NCBI GenBank assembly: GCA_013032095.1
Contig: WQBJ01000013.1
Span: 54,040-118,039, forward strand
Source of the DNA: Ruegeria atlantica
GTDB taxonomy: Bacteria; Pseudomonadota; Alphaproteobacteria; Rhodobacterales; Rhodobacteraceae
Reading direction: 5' to 3'
Length of the DNA stretch: 64,000 bases
The notes under the pieces were generated by a model. It did no database searches. It was given only the letters and a program-made list of their open reading frames with translations, and was not told the DNA's origin. Shown here in pieces: positions 19,212-29,017 of the stretch (position 1 is the stretch's first letter; each line of letters begins with the position of its first letter). The position numbers and the translations under genes were made by a program.

Positions 19212-20174
19212 ATGAGTTGGAATCCGACCCACAGCCCCGAATGCCAAACCGAAAATGCCGCTCTGGACACCTTGATCATTCCTCGCGCACGCGATCTGGG
19301 CGGGTTCGAGGTGCGGCGCGCGCTGCCCTCTGTCAAACGTCAACTGGTCGGGCCGTTTATCTTCTTTGATCAGATGGGGCCGGCCGAGTTCATCACCGAT
19401 GGCGGCATCGATGTGCGCCCGCATCCGCATATCGGTCTGGGCACGGTCACTTACCTGTATCAGGGCGAGTTTGAACACCGCGACAGCCTTGGCACTCATC
19501 AGATGATTTACCCCGGTGAGGTCAACTGGATGGTCGCCGGTCGTGGGGTTACTCATTCCGAACGCACAAGCGACGAGACACGTGGCAAAAAACACAGCCT
19601 GTTTGGTATCCAGACATGGATCGCGTTACCCGAAGCGCATGAGGATATGGCCCCCGATTTCGAACACCACAAACAAGGCGCGTTGCCACACATTCAGGAT
19701 GCGGGCGTCAGTGCTCGCCTCATCCTTGGGTCGGCCTATGGTGAGACTAGCCCTGTCACGATGTTGTCTGAGACTTTTTATCTGGACGTGCAACTGGATC
19801 CTGGTGCCGCGTTTCCTCTACCAGACAATCATGAGGACAGGGGTGTCTACGTCACGCAGGGTTCGGTCGAGATAGCGGGGGATACGTTTGAAGAGGGCCG
19901 GATGATGGTGTTCCGCCCCGGTGACCACCTGTCGGTCAAGGCCGGGCCACAGGGGGCGCGGTTGATGCTGCTGGGTGGCGCGACCCTGAACGAAGATCGC
20001 TATATCTGGTGGAACTTCGTGTCTTCCTCGAAAGAGAAGATTGAGACTGCCACACGCGAATGGAAGGCCGCCGATTGGGCAAATGGTGCTTTCCACCTGC
20101 CGCCAGGGGATGATCAGGAGTTCATTCCGATTTCGGAGGAGTTGGAGCGCACCAAGCCAAGACTAGCGCGCTGA
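19212..20174 (+). CDS. pirin family protein
   Basis: Bicupin protein of 320 residues. The N-terminal cupin carries the metal ligands His-His in RPHPHIGLGTVTYLY and His-Glu in GVTHSERT, the standard pirin set. Bacterial pirins can act as quercetin dioxygenases or redox-sensitive regulators; the substrate here is unknown. Cytoplasmic. It follows PhyH by 132 bases in the same direction, and precedes panE by 66. Confidence 0.9.
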   Translation: MSWNPTHSPECQTENAALDTLIIPRARDLGGFEVRRALPSVKRQLVGPFIFFDQMGPAEFITDGGIDVRPHPHIGLGTVTYLYQGEFEHRDSLGTHQMIYPGEVNWMVAGRGVTHSERTSDETRGKKHSLFGIQTWIALPEAHEDMAPDFEHHKQGALPHIQDAGVSARLILGSAYGETSPVTMLSETFYLDVQLDPGAAFPLPDNHEDRGVYVTQGSVEIAGDTFEEGRMMVFRPGDHLSVKAGPQGARLMLLGGATLNEDRYIWWNFVSSSKEKIETATREWKAADWANGAFHLPPGDDQEFIPISEELERTKPRLAR

Positions 20175-20240
20175 CCACGCGTCAGGCGCCCTTGCTCACC
20201 TGTCCGATCCCGGCAATGCTCTGCGTCGGGGAGGGGCACC

Positions 20241-21215
20241 ATGAAGGTCGTGATCGCAGGCGCAGGTAGTATCGGGTGTTATTGCGGGGCTTTGTTAGTC
20301 GGCGGGGGTCATGATGTAACCTTGTTGGGTCGCGCTCGCATTCTGGACCCGATCCGCGATAAGGGGCTGACGGTCACGGATTTTTCCGGCCTTCACCGCC
20401 ATGTAGCGGCTACGGACTTGACCTTGACCGAAGATGCTCGCTGTCTGAGCGATGCTGAACTTGTCGTCGTAACCGTCAAGGCCGGGGCGGCGGCCCAAGT
20501 TGCTGCTGAGATTGCGCATTACACACCGACTTCTACACCGGTCGTGTCCTGGCAAAACGGCATGGAAAACGCGCGCATCCTGCGTGCAGTTCTGGCAAAC
20601 CACGACGTTCGGGCCGGGATGGTTCCATTCAACGTTGTTCCAACCGAACCGGCCAGCTTTCACCGCGCAACGTCGGGCGAAATTGTGATTGAAAGTGGTC
20701 CCGGCGGACTGGGCAAAAAGTTCGGAAGCCCCGATCTTCCGGTCATCGAAAGCGACGATATCGAAGCGGTCCAATGGGGCAAGCTGGTAATCAATCTCAA
20801 TAACGCGCTGAACGCATTGTCAGGTCTGACACTGAAAGAGCAATTGCTGGATCGCACGTGGCGCTGTTTGATGGCTGATCAGATGGCCGAGGCGCTGGCG
20901 GTTCTCAAGTCTGTGGGCCATCCGGTCGCCTCGACCACACCGTTGCCTGCGTGGATGACACCCCATATCCTGCGTCTCCCAACACTGATATTTACTCAGA
21001 TTGCCGCGCGGATGCTGACTATCGACCCCAGCGCACGAACCTCGATGGCCTATGATCTGATGGCTGGGCGCCCGACGGAAATCGACAGCCTTCAAGGAGA
21101 GATTATCCGACTTGGCGCGCAGACAGGCGTGCCAACGCCAATCTGCTCGCAGGTGCGAGCTTTAATTGCGCAGGCACCGAAAGGTGGAATGTCACCTGAG
21201 CAGATTAAACCTTAG
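20241..21215 (+). CDS. panE: 2-dehydropantoate 2-reductase (KPR family)
   Basis: NADPH-dependent ketopantoate reductase of pantothenate synthesis, 324 residues. The Rossmann glycine motif is VIAGAGSIGCYCG at the N terminus; the catalytic Lys and substrate Asn lie in WGKLVINLNNALNALSG around residues 180-195, and the C-terminal ApbA_C domain has ARTSMAYDLMAGRPTEID. Ribosome site gggagggg. Several KPR paralogues act on other 2-oxo acids, so panE is likely but not proven. Converges on the phosphate transporter gene with seven bases between. Confidence 0.83.
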   Translation: MKVVIAGAGSIGCYCGALLVGGGHDVTLLGRARILDPIRDKGLTVTDFSGLHRHVAATDLTLTEDARCLSDAELVVVTVKAGAAAQVAAEIAHYTPTSTPVVSWQNGMENARILRAVLANHDVRAGMVPFNVVPTEPASFHRATSGEIVIESGPGGLGKKFGSPDLPVIESDDIEAVQWGKLVINLNNALNALSGLTLKEQLLDRTWRCLMADQMAEALAVLKSVGHPVASTTPLPAWMTPHILRLPTLIFTQIAARMLTIDPSARTSMAYDLMAGRPTEIDSLQGEIIRLGAQTGVPTPICSQVRALIAQAPKGGMSPEQIKP

Positions 21216-21222
21216 TCCCTGT

Positions 21223-22701
21223 TTAGACGAAGGCTGTCAGGAACACGAAAATTGCCGCCGACATGGCCGCAGCAGCGGGAACGGTGATAACCCAGGCCGC
21301 CACAATGGTCATGAAATGCGAGCGGCGCACCAATTTGCGGCGCTGATGCTCTTCGCGGGCCAGCCGTTGTTCAAATGGGCGCTGTTGGTTCGATTGCTTC
21401 CAGCGGCGATCAGAATGCCACTCGCGGTAGAACCCAACTCCAAACACGGCTCCGACCGCAATATGGGTCGAACTGACCGGCAAGCCCAGCCAACTGGCGA
21501 CGATGACCGTGATGGCCGCTGACAAGGCCACGCAAAACGCGCGCATCGGGTTCAGCTTGGTAATCTGGCTGCCCACCATACGGATTAGTTTCGGGCCGAA
21601 CAGGAACAGACCGAAGGAAATCCCGAAAGCGCCGATCACCATGACCCAGCTTGGGATCGACACTTTCGCAGCAAAATCGCCGAACTCCGCCGCGTGTACG
21701 ATCGCGGCCAGCGGCCCCACCGCGTTGGCCACATCATTGGCACCATGCGCGAAGCTGAGGAACGTGGCCGAGATAACAAGCGGCAGGCCGAACAACGTTT
21801 TTAGGGATTTTGTGCGATTTTCCATCCCTTCCGACTTGCGCCGTACCCAAGGCACCGTAATCGACCAGACCAGCAAACCTGACGCCGCCCCAATCAGCAG
21901 CGCCATCTCAAGGTCGATCTTCACGATCCGCTTCAGACCTTTAACGGACAGGTAGGTGGCAAACGCCGCCGCCATCAACGCAACGAGGATCGGAACCCAG
22001 CGCCGGGCTGCAGCGATCTTGTCGTCCTGATACTGAATCTTGGCTTTTATCAGGGCCAGAAATCCGGCCGCAATGACGCCGCCCAGCACCGGTGAGATCA
22101 CCCAACTTGCGGCAATCGCGCTCATGGTGCCCCAGCTGACGGCGCTTAGGCCCGCTGCGGCGATGCCTGCGCCCATCACGCCGCCAACAACGGAATGAGT
22201 GGTCGACACCGGAGCGCCCACCCAAGTTGCAAGGTTGACCCACATCGCTGATGAGATCAGCGCCGCCATCATCGCCCAGATGAATACGTTGCTGTTCTGA
22301 ACCGATGCAGGGTCGATGATCCCCTTGGAAATCGTCGACACCACGTCACCACCGGCCAGCAAGGCCCCCGCGCTTTCGGCGATCGCGGCAATCACGATAG
22401 CACCGCCCATGGTCAGAGCGTTGGCGCCCACGGCTGGACCCATGTTGTTCGCGACGTCATTGGCGCCGATATTGATCGCCATATACGCCCCGAAAACTGC
22501 CGCAGCGACGACGATCAGTCCACCATCTGCTTGCCCGAAGAAGACTGCAGAAGACAAACCAGCCAACGCAATAAATGCTAGGGCGATACCGGGCGCCAGC
22601 ATCGGGCGCGCGACGTAGGCATTGGCGTTCTCGACACGCGAGATGCGTTGCAAGTCGCTGTCCAGCGCCTGCCAGCGGGTTTTCGTGGTCAAATTCGACA
22701 T
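21223..22701 (-). CDS. inorganic phosphate transporter, PiT family
   Basis: Integral membrane H+ or Na+/phosphate symporter, 492 residues with about 10-12 helices. The duplicated signature GANDVANNMGPAVGANAL (residues ~80) and AHGANDVANAVGPLAAIVHAAE (residues ~315) is diagnostic for PiT. A hydrophilic C-terminal loop rich in Arg, Gln and His (residues 430-465) precedes two last helices. No PhoU-like pit accessory gene is adjacent. Divergent from a Nudix gene by about 90 bases? In fact both run leftward, with the Nudix gene upstream. Confidence 0.92.
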   Translation of the reverse strand: MSNLTTKTRWQALDSDLQRISRVENANAYVARPMLAPGIALAFIALAGLSSAVFFGQADGGLIVVAAAVFGAYMAINIGANDVANNMGPAVGANALTMGGAIVIAAIAESAGALLAGGDVVSTISKGIIDPASVQNSNVFIWAMMAALISSAMWVNLATWVGAPVSTTHSVVGGVMGAGIAAAGLSAVSWGTMSAIAASWVISPVLGGVIAAGFLALIKAKIQYQDDKIAAARRWVPILVALMAAAFATYLSVKGLKRIVKIDLEMALLIGAASGLLVWSITVPWVRRKSEGMENRTKSLKTLFGLPLVISATFLSFAHGANDVANAVGPLAAIVHAAEFGDFAAKVSIPSWVMVIGAFGISFGLFLFGPKLIRMVGSQITKLNPMRAFCVALSAAITVIVASWLGLPVSSTHIAVGAVFGVGFYREWHSDRRWKQSNQQRPFEQRLAREEHQRRKLVRRSHFMTIVAAWVITVPAAAAMSAAIFVFLTAFV

Positions 22702-22793
22702 TGTGTTCTTTGAGGCCTATGGAACTGACGCAGGCCGCTAGACGGTTTCAGCCCAATGGACAACCGCATTGTCATCAATTTTTTGCGAAATTG

Positions 22794-23252
22794 TTACATT
22801 TGTAGCAGCAAATCGCGCAATTCCGGCTCGAATACACGCTCAGCGGCTGTAGAAGGGGACACCCAATCCCGCCTACGCTGATCGGCCTCCGGGAAATCGT
22901 CGGCCAGGTCACGAACTTCAACCCGATAGACGCTCGTCAGCACCGGCTGAGCTGAACCGTCTTTCATGATCTTGTCATAGGTGAAATGTCCGATAGGTTC
23001 CTTGGTTGGCATTGACGCACGCACGCCAGCCTCTTCCCAGGCTTCCTGCAGAGCAGTCTCGGCCCCATCTTTGCCATCAATTGGCCAGCCTTTGGGGATG
23101 ACCCAGCGCCCTGTGTCCCGGCTGGTAATCAGCAGAACCTCTGGCCCGTTCGGAGTGTCACGTGTGCACAAAGCAGCAAACTGCACTCTGTGAGGGCGCA
23201 GGAAAATAGGTCTTGCGACCTCTTCCCAGATTTTTCGCAGCCATGCTGACAT
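22794..23252 (-). CDS. Nudix hydrolase, diphosphoinositol-phosphatase-like
   Basis: Single Nudix domain of 152 residues. It resembles the small DIPP/NudF-like family: QFAALCTRD, WVIPKGWPIDG, then a box ending QEAWEEAG in which the usual Arg is Gln and the first Glu is Asp. The EAWEEAG metal core is kept. Likely a cytoplasmic house-cleaning pyrophosphatase; substrate unknown. Stand-alone, same strand as the phosphate transporter. Confidence 0.82.
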   Translation of the reverse strand: MSAWLRKIWEEVARPIFLRPHRVQFAALCTRDTPNGPEVLLITSRDTGRWVIPKGWPIDGKDGAETALQEAWEEAGVRASMPTKEPIGHFTYDKIMKDGSAQPVLTSVYRVEVRDLADDFPEADQRRRDWVSPSTAAERVFEPELRDLLLQM

Positions 23253-23363
23253 AATTGAGCGTCGCTCTGCAATTCTTGTCTAAAACTGCCGCGATATAAC
23301 AATGAAACATGGGTGTTTCAATAATTGCTCAAAATAGATGCAGCTTTTTTGCGAAGAACGAAT

Positions 23364-25805
23364 TTATCTCCGCCGTTTGGCGCGCAGGGTCGGATCGGCC
23401 TGTGTCGGGTCCTCGGGCCAGGGATGTTTTGGATACTGCGCACGCATGTCTTTGCGGACATCGGCATAGGATCCTGCCCAAAAACCGGGCAGGTCGCGGG
23501 TGATCTGGATCGGACGTTGCGCTGGGGAAAGCAGAGTGATTTTGAGCGCTTCGCCTCCCACCACAGGATGCCGTGTGACGCCAAAAAGTTCCTGCAGGCG
23601 CACCGAAATTTCCGGTACTGCGCCGCCGTAGTCTATTGGTACTTTACGTCCAAGCGGAGTTTCGAATGAACCCGGCGCGCGCCGGTCCAACTCTTGTGCC
23701 TGGTTCCAATCCAGCCGGGCACGTAAAGCGGGCAGCAGATCGAACCGTTTCCAATCGTCGGCATTGCGTACGCCTGAAAGCATGGGCAGCAGCCAGTCTT
23801 CGATCGTGTCGGTCAGCCCCTGAAGGGTGAAATCGGGCAGGTCAGCCCCTTCGGCTCGGACCAATTCTACGCGGGCGGCCAGTCGTGCAGCGGCCCCTTC
23901 CAGCCGTAATCCCAAGTCACGCACACCGTCTAGCATGGCCTGTGCTACTTCGTCGTCCGGCACGTCTTTCCATATGCGGTCGCTCAGAGTGATCGCACCG
24001 AGTCTTTCCTGCTTTCGTGCCACGACCCGACGCTCGCGTTTGGACCATTCGCAGCTTTCGACCCAGTTTACCTGATCCGCAAAAAGATCGCGGATTTCCC
24101 GTTCCGTGATTTGCGCTGCCATGCGTACGCGCGCCTCACGCGGGTTTCCGTCCGTATCCGTGACCACAAGATAGGGCGCGGCGGCCAGCGTGTCGTCATT
24201 TTCTAACATCACCCCTTTTCCGCCAGACAGAACATGGCGTGGCACATCGCCTTTGCGGCGTTGCCCGATCCGGTCGGGATAGGCCAGAGCTGCCATTGCG
24301 GCTGGACTCAGGTCACTGGAGGGGCCTTTGGCTCGGAGTCGTTTGGTCTCTGCCTTGATCCGGTCCACGGCGCCTGCATTCACCTGCCAGACCCGGTTGC
24401 GCTGAAACGCTCTGACGTCGCGCAAGGCTTCCAGGCGTAGCAGCATGTCCACCGGCGCACCTTTCAGCGGATCGCGCTCGGCCATCAGCGCAGCCAAAGG
24501 AGCGGCACCCGGTCCGGCGCGTTCTAGCATATGCCCCAGTCGAGGGTGCAGGGGCAGTGCCGACAACGCCCGTCCATGATCGGTGATCCGCCCTTTGGTA
24601 TCCAGAGCGCCCAGCATCGTCAGCAGGGCTTTCGCTTCAGCCATCGTGCCTTCGGGGGGCGGTGTCAGAAAGGCGAGGTCGCCTGGTTCCGCGCCCCAAA
24701 GTGCCAGTTCCAGCGCCAGCCCGGTCAGGTCGGCGGCTTCGATTTCGGCTGGTGGGTAGGCAGCCAGTGCGCCTTCTTCTCCCTTGGACCACAGCCGGTA
24801 GCACACCCCTTCGGCCACACGCCCAGCACGACCAGAGCGCTGGGTGGCCTCGGCTTGCGTCACACGTTCGGTGACCAGCCGTGACATGCCCGAGCCCGGA
24901 TCGAACCGCGCCCGCCGTGCTTGCCCCATATCGACCACCACGCGGATGTCGGGGATGGTCAACGATGTTTCGGCAATCGAGGTCGCCAAGACCACTTTGC
25001 GACCTGCCTCAACGGGCGCTATCGCTGCGCGCTGGGCGGCAAAGGGCATTGCGCCGAACAGGGGACGTACCACGCAGTCACCGGGCAATCGCCCGGCCAA
25101 GACTGACTCGGCCCGTCGTATTTCGCCCTCGCCGGGCAGGAACACCAGTAGGCCACCGCCGAAGGCGCGAGTATCTCGTTCCGCTTGCACCACCAGATCG
25201 ACCAGAGCGTCCAATCGCCGTACCTGCGCACCCAAGGGCCGCTCCAGCCACCGGGTTTCAACCGGGTAGCTGCGCCCTTCGGACGTGACCAGCGGCGCTT
25301 CCATCAGTTGACCCACTGGTTCCGCATCAAGTGTGGCCGACATTGCGAGCAAGATCAGGTCGTCCCGCAGCGCACCGGTAACTTCCAGGCACAACGCCAG
25401 CCCAAGGTCAGCATTCAAGGACCGTTCGTGGAATTCGTCGAAGATCACCGCACCGACACCCGGCAGATCGGGGTCGGATTGCAGCATCCGGGTCAGGATG
25501 CCTTCGGTCACCACTTCGATCTGGGTTGCTTTCGAGACCTTCGCGTCGCCGCGCACCCGATAACCGACCGTCTCACCTGCGCGTTGGCCCAGCGTCTCGG
25601 CCATCCGTTCGGCAGCGGCGCGCGCAGCCAGTCGTCGCGGCTCAAGCATCACAATCTTGCCGTCGCACAATCCCGCCTCAAGCATTGCCAAAGGCACTCG
25701 TGTTGTTTTGCCCGCACCCGGTGGGGCCTGCAGCACAGCGCGGCCCTTGGCCTTCAAGGCCGCAAGCAGGTCAGGAACAGCGTCATCAATCGGCAGGCGT
25801 ATCAT
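23364..25805 (-). CDS. hrpB: ATP-dependent helicase HrpB
   Basis: DEAH-box helicase-like protein, 813 residues from MIRLPIDDAVPD. Seen: Walker A APPGAGKTTRVP near residue 30, DEFHERSL (Walker B, DEFH), SATLD, and the QRSGRAGR motif VI, followed by the HrpB-specific C-terminal domain ending in KHPWPEDP. The nucleic-acid target in bacteria is unknown. The frame is open a further 66 codons upstream, but those codons look non-coding and overlap the meaB promoter side, so the start at 25805 is preferred; the ribosome site is weak. Confidence 0.93.
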   Translation of the reverse strand: MIRLPIDDAVPDLLAALKAKGRAVLQAPPGAGKTTRVPLAMLEAGLCDGKIVMLEPRRLAARAAAERMAETLGQRAGETVGYRVRGDAKVSKATQIEVVTEGILTRMLQSDPDLPGVGAVIFDEFHERSLNADLGLALCLEVTGALRDDLILLAMSATLDAEPVGQLMEAPLVTSEGRSYPVETRWLERPLGAQVRRLDALVDLVVQAERDTRAFGGGLLVFLPGEGEIRRAESVLAGRLPGDCVVRPLFGAMPFAAQRAAIAPVEAGRKVVLATSIAETSLTIPDIRVVVDMGQARRARFDPGSGMSRLVTERVTQAEATQRSGRAGRVAEGVCYRLWSKGEEGALAAYPPAEIEAADLTGLALELALWGAEPGDLAFLTPPPEGTMAEAKALLTMLGALDTKGRITDHGRALSALPLHPRLGHMLERAGPGAAPLAALMAERDPLKGAPVDMLLRLEALRDVRAFQRNRVWQVNAGAVDRIKAETKRLRAKGPSSDLSPAAMAALAYPDRIGQRRKGDVPRHVLSGGKGVMLENDDTLAAAPYLVVTDTDGNPREARVRMAAQITEREIRDLFADQVNWVESCEWSKRERRVVARKQERLGAITLSDRIWKDVPDDEVAQAMLDGVRDLGLRLEGAAARLAARVELVRAEGADLPDFTLQGLTDTIEDWLLPMLSGVRNADDWKRFDLLPALRARLDWNQAQELDRRAPGSFETPLGRKVPIDYGGAVPEISVRLQELFGVTRHPVVGGEALKITLLSPAQRPIQITRDLPGFWAGSYADVRKDMRAQYPKHPWPEDPTQADPTLRAKRRR

Positions 25806-25935
25806 GCGGGCTTTATCCGCCAAGCGCCGGGCAAGGTCCAGTTCCGACACGCGGCACCACACTAAGCGGCGCAAGGCACTGGACAAACCCCGCATTGCAC
25901 CGTCATTTAGGCGAAAATCGGGTAAGGGGCCGCGC

Positions 25936-26913
25936 ATGACAATTGCTGAGCTGAGCGACAGGATTTTGAACGGTGAGCGCCGCGCGCTGGCGCGTGCGAT
26001 CACTCTGGTCGAGAGTGGCCGTGAGGATCACAGGCTGCAGGCGACCGAGCTTTTGGCGCATCTGGCCAAAGCTGGGCGCCAATCCTTGCGCATTGGCCTG
26101 TCCGGCACGCCCGGAGTGGGCAAGTCCACCTTTATCGAGAGCTTTGGCATGATGCTGATCGAGCAGGGGCTACGCGTGGCGGTTCTTGCCGTTGATCCCA
26201 GCTCGGCCCGTTCGGGGGGCTCGATTCTGGGGGACAAAACCAGGATGGAACGTCTTAGCCGCGAGAAAAATGCGTTCATCCGCCCGTCGCCCAGCCAATC
26301 TCATCTGGGCGGTGTCGCCCGGCGTACGCGCGAGGCAATTGCCCTGTGCGAAGCCGCCGCTTTCGATGTGGTGCTGATCGAAACAGTGGGTGTGGGCCAG
26401 TCGGAAACCGTGGTTTCCGAGATGTCTGACCTGTTCCTGTTGCTGCTGGCCCCAGCGGGTGGAGATGAATTGCAGGGCGTCAAACGCGGCATCATGGAAA
26501 TGGCCGACATAATTCTGATCAACAAGGCTGACGGAGATCTGAAATCCACCGCCACCCGCACATGCGCCGATTACGCCGGTGCTCTGCGTCTGTTGCGCAA
26601 ACGACCTCAAGACCCCGAGGGGTTCCCGAAGGCGATGACCGTCTCGGCGGTTGAAGAGCACGGGTTGGAGGACGCATGGTCAGAGATGCAGTCCCTTTCG
26701 CAAAGCCGAAGGGATAGCGGTCACTGGGATGCGAACCGAGCGGAACAGGCGCAATATTGGTTTGAACAGGAGGTCCGGGCAGCCCTTCTCGCGAAACTTT
26801 CAACTGCACAGGCACGGGCTGAAATGGAACAACTGGGTGCGCAAGTGCGCGCGGGGGGGCTAAACCCTTCGGCGGCTGCTGAGGCGATGCTGGCCTCTCT
26901 GATGGCTCGTTGA
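25936..26913 (+). CDS. meaB: MeaB/ArgK-type G3E GTPase
   Basis: GTPase that guards and repairs adenosylcobalamin in methylmalonyl-CoA mutase, 325 residues. Seen: P-loop GTPGVGKST around residues 57-65, DPSSARSGGSILGDKTRM, ETVGVGQSE, and NKADGD (guanine specificity) near residue 195. In alphaproteobacteria it serves the ethylmalonyl-CoA/propionate route; no mutase gene is in the window. Divergent from hrpB with 130 bases between. The ORF is open upstream, but MTIAELSDRIL is the family start. Confidence 0.93.
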   Translation: MTIAELSDRILNGERRALARAITLVESGREDHRLQATELLAHLAKAGRQSLRIGLSGTPGVGKSTFIESFGMMLIEQGLRVAVLAVDPSSARSGGSILGDKTRMERLSREKNAFIRPSPSQSHLGGVARRTREAIALCEAAAFDVVLIETVGVGQSETVVSEMSDLFLLLLAPAGGDELQGVKRGIMEMADIILINKADGDLKSTATRTCADYAGALRLLRKRPQDPEGFPKAMTVSAVEEHGLEDAWSEMQSLSQSRRDSGHWDANRAEQAQYWFEQEVRAALLAKLSTAQARAEMEQLGAQVRAGGLNPSAAAEAMLASLMAR

Positions 26914-27023
26914 ATGGGCTTGCTCTGTCCCAGCAGCGAGAATCTTCTTAAAGTTGTCCTGGTTGCTGACGCGGGTACAGAAAAATGATATTCTGGGGCT
27001 CCTGACGCTTTGGATCCGCACGA

Positions 27024-28208
27024 ATGCCCCGAATAACTGGGACAAACAACGACGACGATATAGACGTCACTGGCGATAGCGGGACCCTGAACGGGGATCC
27101 GCAGGGTTCCCCAATTGATAATGTTCGGGGTCGGGGTGGCGATGATGACATTGAAATCATCAACAGTACCATTGCCGAAAATGTCGTAGGCAATGCCGGC
27201 AGCGACACCATTACCGTCACCAACAGCACCATTGAGGGGCGCATTGCAGGTGGCGCGGATGCGGATACGGTCGATATCAGTGGCTCGACTGTGGGCAATA
27301 TCCGTTTGGGGTCTGGAAACGATACCCTGAATTTCAGCAGCACCTCGGTCAGCGGCGACATTCGAGGTGGTAGTGGCACCGATACCTTGAACTTACCCGT
27401 TGGGACCGTAGTGTCTGACAGCGTATTTGGCACGTTTACCGTTCAAGATGGAGTCGGCTATTCCGTGTCCAGCGGCACCTTCACGCTGCCCTCGGGCACT
27501 GAGGTGACGTATTCGGCCTTTGAGAATGGTTCAGGGGTTCCGTGCTTTACTCGCGATACCCGAATTCTCTCTAATCGCGGGGAACGCCCGATTCAAACGC
27601 TGGACGTTGGGGATATGATCCCCACTATGGAGCATGGAGCCCAACGCATCCGCTGGATTGGTCGGCGTCGTTTCGACCGAGTGGACTTGTTGGGTAACCC
27701 TCGATTGCTTCCAGTGCGCATTCTGGCCGGAGTATTGGGTAACGGGATGCCAAGGAGAGATTTACTGGTTTCGCGCCAGCACCGGATGTTGGTTCAATCC
27801 AAGATAGCCGAGCGGATGTTTGGTACCCCCCAAGTACTGGTTCCCGCAATCAAATTGACGGTCTTGCCCGGGGTTTTCGTTGATGAAAGTGCGGAAGAGG
27901 TCGAGTATTTTCACCTGCTGTTTGATAGCCACCAAGTGATCTTCGCCGAAAATGCGCCAACCGAAAGCCTGTTCATCGGGGACGAGGCCCTGAAGTCCCT
28001 TGGCGTGGATGCTGTCCGGGAGATTATTGAGATATTTCCAGAGTTGATCGAAAAACGGCTGACACCACGGCCTGCGCGCTATATCCCACAGGGACGGGAG
28101 CAGAAGCACCTTTTGCAGCGGCATCTCAAGAACAACAAGCCTTTGCTGCAGGCGCTAGTTCACACGGTCGGTAATGTTACCGCAAAGAATTCGCGCGATC
28201 CGTCTTGA
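27024..28208 (+). CDS. Hint-domain protein with N-terminal Asp/Asn-rich beta repeats
   Basis: 394 residues. Residues 1-150 are low-complexity Gly/Asp/Asn/Thr with loose repeats (GGSGTDTLNL, GSGNDTLNF, GNAGSDTITV) that look like an RTX/haemolysin-type calcium-binding or parallel beta-roll region. A Hint (hedgehog/intein) domain begins at VPCFTRDTRI; its Cys is where autoproteolysis starts, and SRQHRML, FHLLFDSHQVIFAE follow. A tail of basic residues ends it. Proteins of this plan are common in roseobacters and may be secreted by type I systems. No secretion genes are adjacent. Function unknown. Confidence 0.8.
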   Translation: MPRITGTNNDDDIDVTGDSGTLNGDPQGSPIDNVRGRGGDDDIEIINSTIAENVVGNAGSDTITVTNSTIEGRIAGGADADTVDISGSTVGNIRLGSGNDTLNFSSTSVSGDIRGGSGTDTLNLPVGTVVSDSVFGTFTVQDGVGYSVSSGTFTLPSGTEVTYSAFENGSGVPCFTRDTRILSNRGERPIQTLDVGDMIPTMEHGAQRIRWIGRRRFDRVDLLGNPRLLPVRILAGVLGNGMPRRDLLVSRQHRMLVQSKIAERMFGTPQVLVPAIKLTVLPGVFVDESAEEVEYFHLLFDSHQVIFAENAPTESLFIGDEALKSLGVDAVREIIEIFPELIEKRLTPRPARYIPQGREQKHLLQRHLKNNKPLLQALVHTVGNVTAKNSRDPS

Positions 28209-28327
28209 CCCTACCTGCGATTCCCACTACACGCATCCAACCAGTTTTCGGGCGCGACTTCGGGTTGCGCCCCTTGTGATTTGGCCGACGGTGCTATGCC
28301 CGGCCTCCAGAAACAAAGGAAGAAACC

Positions 28328-28615
28328 ATGTCGCGCCGTTGCGAACTGACCGGAAAAGGCCCGATGACTGGCAACAATGTCAGCCACGCCAAAAACAGAA
28401 CACGCCGTCGTTTTCTGCCCAACCTGAATGACGTTACCCTGCAGTCCGAAACTCTGGGCCGCGGCGTCAAGCTGCGCATCTCGGCAGCCGCGCTGCGCTC
28501 GGTCGACCACCGCGGTGGTCTGGACGCGTTCCTCGCCAAAGCCAAGGACGAAGAGCTGTCGGCAAACGCGCTGAAAGTGAAAAAGGAAATCGCTAAGGCA
28601 CAAGCTTCGGCCTAA
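28328..28615 (+). CDS. rpmB: 50S ribosomal protein L28
   Basis: Large-subunit ribosomal protein, 95 residues, full length. [27 protein letters not shown] is diagnostic, with [10 protein letters not shown] and [14 protein letters not shown] later. Only one of the usual N-terminal CxxC motif cysteines is seen, so it is a zinc-free (C-minus) L28. Preceded by a good ribosome site (aaaggaagaaacc) and closed by the hairpin at 28639-28664. Confidence 0.97.
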   Translation: MSRRCELTGKGPMTGNNVSHAKNRTRRRFLPNLNDVTLQSETLGRGVKLRISAAALRSVDHRGGLDAFLAKAKDEELSANALKVKKEIAKAQASA

Positions 28616-28638
28616 ATCCTTTTTCTTGCCAAGAATTC

Positions 28639-28668
28639 AACCCTGTACCGCAAGGTGCAGGGTTTTTT
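28639..28668 (+). terminator. Rho-independent terminator of rpmB
   Basis: Eleven-pair stem (28639-28649 with 28654-28664, one G-U pair) capped by a GCAA tetraloop and followed by six T. A textbook terminator 24 bases after the stop. Confidence 0.92.
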
Positions 28669-28785
28669 ATTGCGCGATCTGTTCCTGAAATGGAATTAAA
28701 TTTGCAACCACGGTGATATTGTTCACATACGCTGCGCTCATACTGATTTATGTTTAGTCATATTCATCTGGCGGAGTTCAACCCC

Positions 28786-28935
28786 ATGTCTTTAAAGTTG
28801 TCTGATTTCTTCTCCCTGTTGGCTGCCTTTTTTGGCAAGACGTTTGGGACATGTGTTCGGATGCAACGACAGGTGAATCGGTTGCATACGAGCCTGACCA
28901 AAGGGTCTGTCAAACGTCCCGGATTGGACGGCTGA
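28786..28935 (+). CDS. possible small ORF (49 residues)
   Basis: Short frame encoding MSLKLSDFFSLLAAFFGKTF and about 30 more residues, basic and partly hydrophobic, with GGAG nine bases before the ATG. It is the only candidate gene in the otherwise empty 350-base gap between the rpmB terminator and the copper genes. No similarity recognised; it may be noise. Confidence 0.3.
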   Translation: MSLKLSDFFSLLAAFFGKTFGTCVRMQRQVNRLHTSLTKGSVKRPGLDG

Positions 28936-29017
28936 CGATACAACCAAGGCTGCGGGCTTCTGGCGCACCCGATAGCGCTTGAAGCCCGTTTCGCGTCCGG
29001 CCTATACCGGGCGCAGG